Position numbers and translations under genes: made by a program
In this document: positions 40,208 through 49,517 of the stretch, one piece after another
Layout: each line of letters starts with the position of its first letter
How positions within the stretch are numbered: the first letter of the stretch is position 1
Assembly (NCBI GenBank): GCA_023129715.1
Contig: JAGMBO010000029.1
Coordinates: forward strand, 1-64,000
DNA length: 64,000 nt
From: Candidatus Eiseniibacteriota bacterium
GTDB taxonomy: Bacteria > Eisenbacteria > RBG-16-71-46 > CAIMUX01 > WJJG01
Reading direction: 5' to 3'
The notes under the pieces: model-generated
Databases searched by the model: none
What the model saw: only the letters and a program-made list of their open reading frames with translations
What the model was told of the DNA's origin: nothing

Positions 40208-41530
40208 ATGACGCAGCTCGAAGCCGCTCGCGCGGGTACGATCACCCCAGCCATGCGCCGGGTCGCGGAGCGCGAACGACGCACGCCCGAGGAAATCCGC
40301 GATGCCGTGGCTACCGGCCGCGTGGTGATCCCCGCCAATCTCCATCACTTGCCCACCGACCTAGGGGGAGACGCTTCCGGGCGTCTCGACCCGATCGGCA
40401 TCGGCCGGCTGCTGACGACCAAGATCAACGCCAATCTCGGCACCTCGCCCGATCACTCCTGTAAGGAAGAAGAGCAGGTCAAGATGGATCTCGCCGTGCG
40501 CTACGGCGCCGATGCGGTGATGGATCTCTCGACCGGCGGCGATCTCGACGAAATCCGCACGCATCTGATCGCTCACGCCACGGTTCCCCTGGGCACGGTT
40601 CCGATCTACGAGATGATCTGCGACCGGCGCATCGAGGATCTGACCTACGATGACATTCTCGCGGTCATCGAGAAGCAGGCCCGCCAGGGTGTTGATTTCT
40701 TCACCGTCCACGCCGGAATCCTGCGCGAGCACTTGCCGCTGGCGGCGCGCCGCACGGCCGGGATCGTTTCGCGCGGCGGTAGCTTGCTCGCGGCCTGGAT
40801 GGATCATCATGGCAAGCAGAACCCGATGTACGAACTCTTCGATGAGCTCTGCGACATCCTGCGCCTCCACGATGTCAGTTTCAGTCTCGGTGACGGACTG
40901 CGGCCAGGCTGTCTCGCCGATGCCAGCGATGAGGCGCAGTTCGCCGAGCTGCGCACGATCGGCGAGTTGGTCCAGCGGGCGCAGGCGAAGGGCTGTCAGG
41001 TGATCGTCGAGGGTCCCGGGCATGTGCCCTACGATCAGATCGAGCACAACATGCGCATGGAAGAGGAGATCTGCAACGGCGCGCCCTTCTACGTGCTCGG
41101 CCCGGTAGTCACCGACATCGCTCCCGGGTACGATCACATCACCAGCGCGATCGGCGCCACCGCCGCCGCCTACCACGGCGCCTCGTTCCTCTGCTACGTG
41201 ACCCCGGCCGAGCACCTCGCACTCCCGGGGCCCGACGATGTGCGCGAGGGAGTCGTTGCCCATCGCATCGCCGCGCACGCCGCGGATGTCGCCCGCGGTC
41301 TTCCCGGCGCTCGCGATCCAGACGATGCGATCAGCCGGGCCCGCGTAGAATTCGATTGGGAGGCCCAGATGAACCTGGCCCTCGACGCCACCCGGGCACG
41401 CCAGATCCGCCAGCACGCCGGTCCGGAAGATGACTACTGCAGCATGTGCGGCCGGGAGTGGTGCGCGGTGCGCCGCTCGCGCGACGTGCTCCGCAAGCAT
41501 GGCCAACCCCAGCCGGGCAAGGTTTCCTAG
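40208..41530 (+). CDS. thiC: Phosphomethylpyrimidine synthase ThiC
   Basis: 440 aa, the short form of the family. Converts aminoimidazole ribotide to HMP-phosphate in thiamine synthesis using a radical-SAM [4Fe-4S] cluster. The cluster motif C-x2-C-x4-C is at Cys411, Cys414 and Cys419 (YCSMCGREWC). Other signatures are KINANLGTS, MDLSTGGDLD, FFTVHAG, SRGGS, SLGDGLRPG, EGPGHVP and GPVVTDIAPGYDHI. Ribosome site GGAGGG is 9 nt upstream and lies within a possible hairpin. No other thi genes adjoin it. Confidence 0.97.
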   Translation: MTQLEAARAGTITPAMRRVAERERRTPEEIRDAVATGRVVIPANLHHLPTDLGGDASGRLDPIGIGRLLTTKINANLGTSPDHSCKEEEQVKMDLAVRYGADAVMDLSTGGDLDEIRTHLIAHATVPLGTVPIYEMICDRRIEDLTYDDILAVIEKQARQGVDFFTVHAGILREHLPLAARRTAGIVSRGGSLLAAWMDHHGKQNPMYELFDELCDILRLHDVSFSLGDGLRPGCLADASDEAQFAELRTIGELVQRAQAKGCQVIVEGPGHVPYDQIEHNMRMEEEICNGAPFYVLGPVVTDIAPGYDHITSAIGATAAAYHGASFLCYVTPAEHLALPGPDDVREGVVAHRIAAHAADVARGLPGARDPDDAISRARVEFDWEAQMNLALDATRARQIRQHAGPEDDYCSMCGREWCAVRRSRDVLRKHGQPQPGKVS

Positions 41531-41570
41531 CATTCGGCCGGGGCGGCCGATCATGGTCCGTTCCCGGGCG

Positions 41571-41604
41571 ACCGGCGCGAACCCGAGACCGGCACGAACC
41601 CGAG
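41571..41604 (+). repeat. 17-bp tandem repeat between thiC and the tricorn gene
   Basis: accggc(g/a)cgaacccgag occurs at 41571-41587 and 41588-41604, and a third partial copy starts at 41605. Confidence 0.7.
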
Positions 41605-41653
41605 ACCGGCGCCCCGATCGAGACAGACCCAGTCGACCGATGAGGAGGAATCC

Positions 41654-44600
41654 ATGGCGACACGGACGCCGAGGAAGAAGGCCACTCGTCGAAGCATCGC
41701 CCGGAAGGCGAGCAGCGCCGGCCCGATGACGAAGCGCGCCCCCCGGGCGGCAGCCCGCCCCCACCCGCAGGCGCCGGCGCCGAGCGGTCCGCAGCCCGGC
41801 TACTATCGCTTCCCTGCGATCCATGGCGAGCGGATCGCTTTTTGCAGCGACGACGATCTCTGGGTTGTGGGGGTCGAGGGGGGCATCGCCCGCCGGCTGA
41901 CGGTCAGCAAAGGCGCCGTCACTCGGCCGGTCTTCTCACCCGATGGAGAACAGATCGCCTTCGCCGCCACCGACGAGGGGGCCAGCGAGATCTACGTCAT
42001 CGCCGCCGGTGGTGGTGAGACCCGCCGGCTGACCTTCCTGGGCGCGATGACCTTCCCGGTCGCCTGGTCCCGCGACGGGCGCGAGATCATCTTCGCCAGT
42101 GATGCCGGCCAGGCCTTCATCAACGATCATCATCTCTGCGCGATCCCGCCCACTGGTGGGCCGCATCGCCGCCTGCCGCTCGGGCCCGCCCGGGCGATCA
42201 GCTTCCAGCCCGACGGACCCGGCGTGGCGATCGCCCGCAACGGCGGCGACCCGGCGCGCTGGAAGCGCTACCGGGGCGGCACGGTGGGCACGCTCTGGGT
42301 CGACCGCGCCGGGGATGGTGCGTTCACCCAGATCTTGAAGTCCATCGAGGGTAATCTGGCGAGTCCGATGTGGATCGGCGGGCGGATCTACTTCCTCTCC
42401 GACCACGAGGGCATCGCCAATCTCTACTCGGTGCGTCCCGACGGCCGCGGCGCCCGCCGGCGGCACACCCACCACGAGGAGTTCTACGCGCGCTTCCCCA
42501 CCACCGACGGCCGCCGCATCGTCTACCATGCCGGGGCCGACTTGCATCTGTATGATCTCGCCGCCGGTGAGAGCCGCCGGTTGCCGGTCGAAGTCCATTC
42601 CTCGCGCTCCCAGCGTCAGCGCAAGTTCATCGCTGGCGGAACGCTGGAGGACTACGATCCCCATCCCGACGGCCACTCGCTATTGCTGACCGTGCGCGGG
42701 CGTTCGCTGGCCATGGGTCTCTGGGAAGGTCCGGCGACCGAGTTCGGCACCCCCTGGCGCGGCCGCCACCGTCTGGCGCGCTGGCTCAACGATGGCAAGC
42801 GCTTCGTCGCGCTCACCGATGAGGAAGGCGAAGAACAGCTCGAGATCGTCACTCCGGGCGAGAAGAGCGCGCGGATCGACGTCGGCGCGGACATCGGTCG
42901 CGTGCTGATCATGGAAGTCGCCCCGCCGCCGCCCTCGCCGGAGGAACCCGCGGGCACCCGCAAGAAGAAGGGCAAGAAGGCCGCCAAGAAGACGCCGCGG
43001 CCCAAGCCCGCACCCGATGTAATTGCGATCACCAATCACCGCCAGGAGCTCTTCGTCATCGATCTGACCGCCAAACGCACCCGGCGCATCGATCACAGCC
43101 CCTCTGACCGCATCGCGGGCATCAGTTGGTCGCCCGACGCACGCTGGTTGGCCTATGGCTTCAGTGTCGGGCGGCGCAACCGGGAGATCCGCATCGCCGA
43201 TGCCCAGACGGGAACGTCGCGGGCGGTGACCTCGGGGGACTTCATCGACTTCGCCCCCTGTTTCGACCCGGAGGGCAAGTACCTCTACTTCCTCTCCCTG
43301 CGGACCTACGATCCCGTCTACGACCTGATCCAGTTCGGTCTCGGCTTCCCGCGGGGCGTGCGCCCCTACCTGGTCACGCTCACCGAGGATGAGACCTCTC
43401 CCTTCCTTCCCGCTCCCCGGCCGCTGGGGCCCGCGAAGCCCGGCAAGAGTCTGGGCAGCAATCCCTGGGAGGTGGCGGCCGAACCGGGCAAGGAGGGCGC
43501 CTCCGGAGGCGCTGCGGAGCAAGAGGAGCCCAAGGGCCCGCGGAAAGTTGCGATCGACTGGGAAGGCATCGAGCGACGGGTGCTCGCGATCCCCGTGCCC
43601 GAGGGGCGCTATCGCCGGGTCGCCGCAATTCCCGGCAAGATCTTCTTCCTCGCCGATCCGATCGCCGGCAGCCTGGGGCAGACCTGGGCGCTCGGAACGC
43701 CGGCGGCGAAGTCGAGCATCGAGGTCTACGACCTGCGTGAGCTGAAGAGCGCGACCTTCGTCAGCGGGGTCACTGATTTCGTGATCTGTCGCGACCGCAA
43801 GACGCTCGTCTACCGCACGGGGGCCCGGCTGCGCGCCCTGGCGGCGACCGGCGAGCCGGGCAAGGCACCGGCCGATGAGAACCCCGGCCGGGCCAGCGGA
43901 TGGATCGATCTCGAGCGGGTGCGCTGCTCGGTCGACCCGACCACCGAATGGCGGCAAATGCTGGCCGAGACCTGGCGCTTGCAGCGCGATCAGTTCTGGG
44001 TCGCCGACATGTCGCGCGTCGATTGGCAGCGGGTCTATCAGCGCTACGCCCCGCTCGTCGAGCGCGTCTCGACACGGGGCGAGCTCTCGGATCTGATCTG
44101 GGAGATGCAGGGCGAGTTGGGCACCTCCCACGCCTACGAATTGGGCGGTGACTATCGCCACCCACCGAGCTATCCGGTCGGATTTCTGGGCGCCGACCTT
44201 GCCTGCGACCCGGAGACGGAGGCCTGGACCGTTACCCGGATTCCGCAAGGCGACCCCTGGGATCCGAACCAGACCTCCCCGCTGGGAGTCCCTGGTCTGC
44301 GCATCCGCCCGGGCACACGCATCCACGCGGTCAACGGGATCCCTGTCGGGCGCGATCGTTCCCCCCACGAGTGCCTCGTCCACCGCGCCGGCCAGGAAGT
44401 TTGGCTGACGATCTCCGATCCGCAGCCGGCCGGCAAAGGAGGCCGCAAGAAAGGGACGGGCCGGAGGCGCGCGGCCGCGCGGCGCACGGTCACCACCAGG
44501 ACGCTCGGCGCCGAGTACGCGCTGCGCTACCGCGATTGGGTCGAGGGCAATCGGGCCTGGGTGCATGCACAGAGCGCGGGCCGCATCGGCTACGTCCACA

Positions 44601-45235
44601 TTCCCAACATGGGCCCCCTCGGATACTCGGAGTTCCATCGCTATTTCCTAGCCGAACTCGACCGCGATGGACTGATCATCGATGTCCGCTACAACGGCGG
44701 GGGACACGTCTCCCAGCTACTGCTCGAGAAGCTGATGCGCAAGCGCGCCGGCTACGATGTGCCGCGCCACATGGCGCTCGAGCCCTATCCCTCCGAATCG
44801 CCGCGCGGGCCGATGGTCGCGTTGACCAACGAGCTCGCCGGGTCGGATGGCGACATCTTCAGCCACTGCTGGAAGATCTACGGGCTGGGGCCCTTGATCG
44901 GCAAGCGCACCTGGGGAGGCGTGATCGGCATCTGGCCGCGGCATGCGCTCGTCGACGACACGATCACGACCCAGCCGGAGTTCTCCTTCTGGTTCAAGGA
45001 TGTCGGCTGGGCGGTGGAGAACTACGGCACCGACCCGGACATCGAGGTCGACATCCGGCCGCAGGACTATGCCGCCGGCGTCGATCCACCGCTCGCCCGC
45101 GGTCTCAAGGAGGTCCAACGCCTCAGCCGGCGCTACCGCGAAGCGCTCCCCGACCTGCGGGACCGCCCCAGCCGGGCTCTGCCACGGCTGCCGGGCCGGC
45201 GTCCGGACGCTCGCGGGGATCGGACGCGACGCTAG
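41654..45235 (+). CDS. Tricorn-type S41 protease
   Basis: 1193 aa, near the size of archaeal tricorn. A basic Lys/Arg/Ala/Pro-rich head (about residues 1-45) has no signal peptide. Two beta-propeller regions follow with TolB-like repeats (FSPDGEQIAFAATDEG, WSRDGREIIFASD, WSPDARWLAYGFS). Then come a helical C1 region (ETWRLQRDQFWVADMS), a PDZ-like segment (GLRIRPGTRIHAVNGIPVG) and the S41 core, with nucleophile Ser1064 in NELAGSDGD and GKRTWGGVIGI. Two charged low-complexity inserts (KKKGKKAAKK near 440; GASGGAAEQEEP near 615) are extra loops. GAGGAGG lies 5 nt before the ATG. Likely degrades oligopeptides in the cytoplasm. Confidence 0.93.
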   Translation: MATRTPRKKATRRSIARKASSAGPMTKRAPRAAARPHPQAPAPSGPQPGYYRFPAIHGERIAFCSDDDLWVVGVEGGIARRLTVSKGAVTRPVFSPDGEQIAFAATDEGASEIYVIAAGGGETRRLTFLGAMTFPVAWSRDGREIIFASDAGQAFINDHHLCAIPPTGGPHRRLPLGPARAISFQPDGPGVAIARNGGDPARWKRYRGGTVGTLWVDRAGDGAFTQILKSIEGNLASPMWIGGRIYFLSDHEGIANLYSVRPDGRGARRRHTHHEEFYARFPTTDGRRIVYHAGADLHLYDLAAGESRRLPVEVHSSRSQRQRKFIAGGTLEDYDPHPDGHSLLLTVRGRSLAMGLWEGPATEFGTPWRGRHRLARWLNDGKRFVALTDEEGEEQLEIVTPGEKSARIDVGADIGRVLIMEVAPPPPSPEEPAGTRKKKGKKAAKKTPRPKPAPDVIAITNHRQELFVIDLTAKRTRRIDHSPSDRIAGISWSPDARWLAYGFSVGRRNREIRIADAQTGTSRAVTSGDFIDFAPCFDPEGKYLYFLSLRTYDPVYDLIQFGLGFPRGVRPYLVTLTEDETSPFLPAPRPLGPAKPGKSLGSNPWEVAAEPGKEGASGGAAEQEEPKGPRKVAIDWEGIERRVLAIPVPEGRYRRVAAIPGKIFFLADPIAGSLGQTWALGTPAAKSSIEVYDLRELKSATFVSGVTDFVICRDRKTLVYRTGARLRALAATGEPGKAPADENPGRASGWIDLERVRCSVDPTTEWRQMLAETWRLQRDQFWVADMSRVDWQRVYQRYAPLVERVSTRGELSDLIWEMQGELGTSHAYELGGDYRHPPSYPVGFLGADLACDPETEAWTVTRIPQGDPWDPNQTSPLGVPGLRIRPGTRIHAVNGIPVGRDRSPHECLVHRAGQEVWLTISDPQPAGKGGRKKGTGRRRAAARRTVTTRTLGAEYALRYRDWVEGNRAWVHAQSAGRIGYVHIPNMGPLGYSEFHRYFLAELDRDGLIIDVRYNGGGHVSQLLLEKLMRKRAGYDVPRHMALEPYPSESPRGPMVALTNELAGSDGDIFSHCWKIYGLGPLIGKRTWGGVIGIWPRHALVDDTITTQPEFSFWFKDVGWAVENYGTDPDIEVDIRPQDYAAGVDPPLARGLKEVQRLSRRYREALPDLRDRPSRALPRLPGRRPDARGDRTRR

Positions 45236-45276
45236 CCGGACACTCGCGGCGGGGGCGGGGTGAAGCCGGCCGGTCG

Positions 45277-45372
45277 CCCGTGAGGGTGGAGAAGAAACGG
45301 ACCGGGCGCCCGTGAGCCTGGGGAAGAAACGGACCGGGCGCCCGTGACGATGGAGAAAAAGCGGACCTGGCG
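45277..45372 (+). repeat. Three 32-bp tandem repeats
   Basis: Units 45277-45308, 45309-45340 and 45341-45372, consensus cccgtgag..tggagaag plus aaacggaccgggcg. They lie between the tricorn and C25 genes. Confidence 0.85.
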
Positions 45373-45436
45373 CAACTAAGTGGCGGACCTACAGGGCTTT
45401 GGAGGCAGCACCGGCCTGCGCATCCAATCGCCTCTG

Positions 45437-45535
45437 TGCTATACTGTTAGATATCACGTTCCCGTCGGAGGACAGGGAACCCAACGGAACCAGCAGCAGG
45501 AACACCCCGTAGCCACCGGCGGGGTGTTTCGGGGG
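45437..45535 (+). promoter_or_regulatory. Extended -10 promoter and two-hairpin leader of the C25 gene
   Basis: TGC-TATACT (45437-45445) is an extended -10 box without a good -35. Downstream, GTTCCC pairs with GGGAAC (45459-45481), and AACACCCCG (45501-45509) pairs with CGGGGTGTT (45520-45528). The GGGGG ribosome site follows directly before the ATG at 45540. Confidence 0.4.
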
Positions 45536-45539
45536 TATC

Positions 45540-48500
45540 ATGACATCCGGACTCATCGCCTTCCGGCAGGCTCGGCAGACCCGATCCCTCGGTATCGGTA
45601 CTGCTGTTCTGTTCCTGCTCATGCTCTTTGCGCTCCCGGGCGCGGCCCTGACCCGCTTGCCCTTGACGGCCGACGCCGAGTCGAGCCGGCCCGAGTTGAC
45701 CCTGCTCGAGGCAAGCGAGGAGGGCGCACGGATCCTCTTCGAGCTTCCCGCGCTGGAGATCGAAACCTACCAGCTCGCCGGCGAGACGTTCCATGCGGCG
45801 CTCTTCGCCGGGTGCGAGCTGGTCGGCGCCGCGGGGCAACCGGCGCTGCCGGCGATGACGCGCTTCGTCGCCCTCCCATCGCGGGCGGGGGCACAGCTTC
45901 GCGTGCTCTCCATGGAAGAAGAGATCCTCCCCGGCTTCCGGCTCCTCCCGATGCAGCCCGACGAGGGAACGACCTTCGCCCAGGATGCGGCTGCCTATCA
46001 GAAGGATGCCTTCCTCGGGGGCGAGCCGGTCGCCGTCGGCGCGCCCCTGCTGATGCGCGGCCTGCGGGTGGTTCCGGTGACCTTCCGGCCGGTGCAGTAC
46101 AACCCTCACCGTGGCGAACTCCGCGTACTCCGTCGCGTCGAGCTGGCAATCGATTTTGCCGGAGAAGACCTGCGCAATCTCAGCCGGCGCGCATCCCTTC
46201 CCGCCTCCGCCGGATTCGATCCGCTCCATTGCTCCTCGGTGATCAACTACGACGCCGTCCGCGCCACGCGGGAGACCCCCGCCGCCGATCATCTCGGCAC
46301 GTGGCTGATCATCTCGCGAGACAACTCCACGGTGCTGAGCTATCTCGAACCGCTTGTCGCCTGGCGCCAGCGCATGGGATACAACGTCGTCCAAGTAACG
46401 ACCAACCAAACCGGAACATCGCCATCTTCGATCAAGAACTACATTCAGAACGCCTACGACACTTGGGACGATCCACCCGCATACATCGTGATCGTCGGCG
46501 ATGCCAGCGGCACCTTCCCGATCGACACCTTCGTCGAGGATAACTCGGGCTACGATGGCCGCGGCGACCACCCCTATGTACAACTTGATGGCGATGATGA
46601 TCTACCCGACGCCTTCATCGGACGGCTATCCGCCCGCTACACCACCGAGCTGCGCCTGATCACCCACAAGATCGTCTCCTATGAGACCGCGCCCTATATC
46701 GACGGGCCTGACTGGTTCTCGCGGGCCTGTCTCATCGGCGACATCCAATCGGTCTCGGGCATTACCTGCATGCACGTGCAGCAGTGGCTCAAGGAGCGCC
46801 TCGTCGATCTCGGCTACACGGCGATCGACACCATTTGGAACATCCCCTACGTGCTGCAGATCGAACACTCGGTAGACCGAGGGGTCTCCTACCTCGGCTA
46901 CCGCGGCTACTACGGCATGAGCGGGTGGGATATCGGCGACATCTCTGCCACGCGCAACGGCCGTGGCATGATGCCCTTCGCCGTCAACCTGACCTGTGAT
47001 ACGGGCACCTGGTACTCGGGCACGGCGCGCAGTGAAGCCTGGCTGCTCGCCGGCAGCTATCCCGACAGCCTGAGCGGCGGGATCGGCAGCATCGGCACGG
47101 CGACCCCCGGCACGGCGACGCGCTATAACAACTGCTTCTATGGCGGCACGGCCTATGGGCTCTTCTGGGATGATCACTACCAGATCGGCGCCGCCCACGC
47201 GCGCGGCAAGGTCGAGATGGTGCTCAACTATGGCACGACGCACCCGTTGACGACGAACACCTACTGCCATTGGAACACCTTGATCGGTGATCCGGCCACC
47301 GAGATCTGGACCGCCTGGCCCCGCACGCTGGTTGTCGATCACCCGCTCGTGCTGCCGACCGGCGCCAACCGGACGGCGGTGACCGTCGAGGACGACGCGG
47401 GCTTCCCGATCGCCGGGGCGTGGGTCCATCTCTTCCAGGAGGGCACGATCTCGACCGGCGCCGAGACCGACGCGCTCGGCGAAGTCGTCCTACCGGTACC
47501 TTCCGGCGCTGCGGGCACGGTCGCGATCACCGTCACCGGGCACAATCTCTATCCCTATCAAGGCGACATTCAGATTCAGCAGCTGACGAGATTCGTGGGC
47601 ATGTCGGCCTACACAATCGACGATGGGGCGATTTACCCCGGAAACGGTAACGGCAGCGGGGCGCTGAATCCGGGCGAGCAGATCGGCATCGAAGTTGAGC
47701 TTCACAACACCGGGCTCGTCCCGGCCTACGATGTCTCGCTGACGATGACTTCGGACGACCCCTATGCCGGGATCATCTCCGCGGGCCCCGTCTCCTATGG
47801 GACGATCTACGCGGGCGCGACGGGGACGCCCTCATCGGGGGATCTGGTCTTGCGGATCCCCAAGTCGACGCCGGATGGCCATGAGCTCGTCTTCGATCTC
47901 GCCGTCTCGGATCAATCCGGCACCTGGCAGTCCCGCCTCGCGCTGACCGTCCTGGCGCCCAGCCTGATCTACGAAGACCATGTCTTGACCGGCTGCGACG
48001 AGGTTTTCGATCCGGGCGAGTCGGCCGAGTTGACCGTCTCGTTGCGCAACGTGGGTGCGATCACCGCCCCGGGACCGATTTCCGCCTACCTGAGCTCGGA
48101 CAACTACTGGATCCAGGTCATCGATCCCGATGGCACCTATGACGACTCGATCGCCAAGAACGACGACGCGACGAATAGCTCCGACCCCTTCGAGATCGTC
48201 GCGCCCGCCGATGCGATCCCCGGCCAGCTCATTCCGCTGCGCCTGGCGCTCACCTGCGCCGATGGCTCCCAGGACACCGCGCAGGTCTTCGTGACCCTCG
48301 GCACGAAGGCGACGAGTGACCCGACCGGACCTGACGCCTACGGCTATTTCGCCTATGATCACACCGATGTCGCCTACCCCGAGGCGCCGGTCTACGATTG
48401 GATCGACATCACCGGCACGGGCAGCGAGGTTGGGCTGACCGACTATGGATACGACGACGACGATTCCAAGGTCGTCGACCTTCCCTTTGTCTTCACCTTC

Positions 48501-49304
48501 TACGGCGAGGATTTCGATCGGGCCACGATCTGCTCGAACGGCTGGATGGCGATGGGATCGACTTACCTGATCAACTACCGCAACTGGTACATGCCGAGCG
48601 CCGGCGGGCCCGCCTACATGATCGCACCCTTCTGGGATAACCTCCACCAGCACAGCAACGGCAAGGTTTACCATTGGTTCGACCAGGCCAATCACCGCTA
48701 CATCGTCTCCTGGGACAACGTTTGGAACTATGAGTGCTATCAGGCGGTCGAGAGCTGTCAGGCAATCCTCTACGATCCGGACCACTATCCGACCTACACC
48801 GGCGATGGCGTGATCGTCTTCCAGTACAAGCACATCAACCAGGTCGACTTCCAGCAGATGTACTCGACCTCCGGCATCCAGAACGGCGATCACACCGTCG
48901 GACTGACCTACAGCTACTCCAATCGGCGCCCTCCCGGTGCGGTTTTCTTCTATCACCCGCTGGCGATCAAGTTCACCACCGGTAGCCCGGGCGCCGCTGC
49001 GGCGCACTCCGCGGGCTCCGCGCAGCCTAGGGTCTTCCTGGCGCCGAGCCGGCCCAACCCCTGTTCACGCGCAACGACGATCCGCTTCGGGCTCGATCAG
49101 CCCGGACCGGTCGGCTTGCGGCTCTTCGATCCTGACGGCCGTCTGGTGCGGACGCTGATCCGGGGCGTCCTCCCGCCGGGCGACCATGAGATCGAGTGGC
49201 AGGGCCGCGATGAAGCGGGGCACCTACTGCCAAGCGGTGTCTACTTCTACCGCCTCGAGACCGACGATGGGCAGCTCTCGCGCCAGCTCCTGCTGATGCG
49301 TTAG
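45540..49304 (+). CDS. Secreted C25 (gingipain-like) peptidase-fold protein with FlgD-like tail
   Basis: 1254 aa. Signal peptide to about residue 36. A propeptide-like region (ELPALEIETYQLAGETFHAA, GQPALPAMTRFVALP) precedes the C25 fold: WLIISRDNSTVLSYLEPLV, WRQRMGYNV, IVIVGDASGTFPIDTF, DAFIGRLSA. Cys486 in NLTCDTGTW fits the nucleophile. At the catalytic-His position the sequence is GYRGYYGMSGW with Arg455, so the usual His-Gly is absent. Beta-sandwich repeats and a propeller-like region follow, then the FlgD-like domain (PSRPNPCSRATTIRFGL, SGVYFYRLE). It could be inactive, or use another residue. Confidence 0.82.
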   Translation: MTSGLIAFRQARQTRSLGIGTAVLFLLMLFALPGAALTRLPLTADAESSRPELTLLEASEEGARILFELPALEIETYQLAGETFHAALFAGCELVGAAGQPALPAMTRFVALPSRAGAQLRVLSMEEEILPGFRLLPMQPDEGTTFAQDAAAYQKDAFLGGEPVAVGAPLLMRGLRVVPVTFRPVQYNPHRGELRVLRRVELAIDFAGEDLRNLSRRASLPASAGFDPLHCSSVINYDAVRATRETPAADHLGTWLIISRDNSTVLSYLEPLVAWRQRMGYNVVQVTTNQTGTSPSSIKNYIQNAYDTWDDPPAYIVIVGDASGTFPIDTFVEDNSGYDGRGDHPYVQLDGDDDLPDAFIGRLSARYTTELRLITHKIVSYETAPYIDGPDWFSRACLIGDIQSVSGITCMHVQQWLKERLVDLGYTAIDTIWNIPYVLQIEHSVDRGVSYLGYRGYYGMSGWDIGDISATRNGRGMMPFAVNLTCDTGTWYSGTARSEAWLLAGSYPDSLSGGIGSIGTATPGTATRYNNCFYGGTAYGLFWDDHYQIGAAHARGKVEMVLNYGTTHPLTTNTYCHWNTLIGDPATEIWTAWPRTLVVDHPLVLPTGANRTAVTVEDDAGFPIAGAWVHLFQEGTISTGAETDALGEVVLPVPSGAAGTVAITVTGHNLYPYQGDIQIQQLTRFVGMSAYTIDDGAIYPGNGNGSGALNPGEQIGIEVELHNTGLVPAYDVSLTMTSDDPYAGIISAGPVSYGTIYAGATGTPSSGDLVLRIPKSTPDGHELVFDLAVSDQSGTWQSRLALTVLAPSLIYEDHVLTGCDEVFDPGESAELTVSLRNVGAITAPGPISAYLSSDNYWIQVIDPDGTYDDSIAKNDDATNSSDPFEIVAPADAIPGQLIPLRLALTCADGSQDTAQVFVTLGTKATSDPTGPDAYGYFAYDHTDVAYPEAPVYDWIDITGTGSEVGLTDYGYDDDDSKVVDLPFVFTFYGEDFDRATICSNGWMAMGSTYLINYRNWYMPSAGGPAYMIAPFWDNLHQHSNGKVYHWFDQANHRYIVSWDNVWNYECYQAVESCQAILYDPDHYPTYTGDGVIVFQYKHINQVDFQQMYSTSGIQNGDHTVGLTYSYSNRRPPGAVFFYHPLAIKFTTGSPGAAAAHSAGSAQPRVFLAPSRPNPCSRATTIRFGLDQPGPVGLRLFDPDGRLVRTLIRGVLPPGDHEIEWQGRDEAGHLLPSGVYFYRLETDDGQLSRQLLLMR

Positions 49305-49517
49305 GCTTCGGGCGGAACTCTCCCACGGCCTCTGGGTTCGACGGGAGACATCGAGTCGCGTACGCGGTACTCTGGAGTCGTGATTGACGAGCAGGGACCG
49401 CGCGGGAAATGAAAAGCCGGACGACGGCGAACGAAGAGGATGCGGTACGTAGGGAGATCCGGCCGGGGGTTCGGTCGCCGAGCATCGACTCCAGCGACCG
49501 GGCCAGGAGAGCAGGGG

